From assembly GCA_027076405.1 (NCBI GenBank), contig JALTJN010000090.1:1-25158 (forward strand): 25,158 bases of DNA, written 5' to 3'. Shown here piece by piece: positions 24,743-25,158 of the stretch. The translations under genes and the position numbers were made by a program. Origin of the DNA: Chromatiales bacterium. GTDB lineage: Bacteria; Pseudomonadota; Gammaproteobacteria; UBA6429. The notes below the pieces were generated by a model. It did not search any database. It was not told where the DNA came from and was given only the letters and a program-made list of their open reading frames with translations. The stretch's first letter is position 1; each line of letters opens with the position of its first letter.

Positions 24743-25158
24743 ATGGCGGCCTCTGCACCACGAAAAAAAATCCGGCTTGGTGACTTACTGGTAGAGAAAG
24801 GTCTGATTACCGAAGACCAGCTCATGGAATCTCTGGCCAAGCAAAAGATAACCGGACAAAAATTAGGCCACACATTAATAGCAAGTGGTTTTGTCACAGA
24901 AGAGCAAATGCTGGAGTTATTATCAACTCAGCTACAGGTTCCTTTCATTGATCTCAAACAATACAATTACGATTCTGAAACGATTCAAATTATTCCTGAA
25001 ACCCTGGCGCGTCGTTACCGTGTTGTCTCTTTGAAAAAAAATCCGGATGGCAGTTTGTTATTAGCAATGGCCGATCCGACTGATATTTTTGCCTATGATG
25101 AATTATCAAAACAACTCAAATGCCATTTACATCTTGCGGTCGCGCGTGAATCCGAAAT
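24743..25158 (+). CDS. MshE/PilB/GspE-type secretion or pilus ATPase, N-terminal part (truncated by window end)
   Basis: 138 codons are visible, and the frame is still open at the window end. The N-terminus shows two tandem 24-residue MshEN motifs: R11-Q34 (RLGDLLVEKGLI...Q) and K40-Q63 (KLGHTLIASGFV...Q), separated by five residues. This pattern binds c-di-GMP in MshE and some GspE/PilB ATPases. QVPFIDLKQY, IPETLARRY and MADPTDIFAYDELS also match the family. The ATPase domain lies beyond the window. It closely resembles MshE of MSHA-type pili, but the exact pilus or secretion system cannot be settled. AGGA lies seven bases before the ATG at 24743. Confidence 0.88.
   Translation, partial: MAASAPRKKIRLGDLLVEKGLITEDQLMESLAKQKITGQKLGHTLIASGFVTEEQMLELLSTQLQVPFIDLKQYNYDSETIQIIPETLARRYRVVSLKKNPDGSLLLAMADPTDIFAYDELSKQLKCHLHLAVARESE

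Noticed and set aside
1..25158. CRISPR arrays, tRNA or rRNA genes, insertion sequences, prophage or toxin-antitoxin modules
   Set aside because: No regular spaced repeats, no cloverleaf sequence and no transposase, integrase or toxin motif was found on either strand.

Overview
The window looks like chromosome of an AT-rich gammaproteobacterium outside the Enterobacterales. The strongest taxonomic evidence is gene order. The block gpmI-envC-yibQ diverges from yibN-grxC-secB-gpsA, with trmL further on, and this is the Escherichia coli arrangement (gpmM-envC-yibQ / yibN-grxC-secB-gpsA-cysE-trmL) with insertions and without cysE. UbiB, a TrxC-type thioredoxin, a two-cone NrdA and an MshE-type ATPase fit the same group. 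The genus cannot be fixed from the sequence. No transposase, phage gene, CRISPR array, tRNA or rRNA was seen.

Layout. (1) 1-4251: the 3' part of a cobalamin riboswitch and an intrinsic terminator, then the class Ia ribonucleotide reductase genes nrdA-nrdB. This is a B12-controlled supply of deoxynucleotides. (2) 4306-6974, minus strand: an orphan phosphotransfer (Hpt) protein, a small exported probable outer-membrane protein of unknown role, a gene-free AT-rich stretch, and a membrane histidine kinase. (3) 7116-9465, plus strand: ubiB and an NAD(P)H-dependent FMN reductase. (4) 9472-16094, minus strand: a long operon-like block of gpmI, envC, ctpA, a YibQ-like deacetylase, a DJ-1/YajL protein and a DUF389 membrane protein. 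It combines glycolysis with cell-wall remodelling, and an intrinsic terminator lies inside the first codons of envC. (5) 16335-19736, plus strand: an ArsR-type repressor with the two cysteines of persulfide sensors, a DUF2892 membrane protein, a strong terminator, then rhodanese (yibN), grxC, trxC, secB and gpsA. This is a sulfur and thiol-redox cluster joined to protein export and phospholipid synthesis. (6) 19762-23529, minus strand: a HAD-phosphatase/PlsC acyltransferase fusion, a hybrid histidine kinase with a receiver domain, and trmL. (7) 23738-25158, plus strand: a class 1B-type dihydroorotate dehydrogenase and the N-terminus of an MshE-type pilus ATPase with two c-di-GMP-binding motifs, cut by the window end.

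Most of the window is recognisable core metabolism. No wholly new system is evident. The parts most worth a second look are the riboswitch-nrdAB unit, the terminator inside the envC reading frame, the candidate persulfide-sensing repressor with a perfect AT-rich palindrome in the divergent promoter region, the class 1B PyrD without an adjacent PyrK, the HAD-PlsC fusion, and a short duplicated piece of receiver-domain sequence behind the hybrid kinase.
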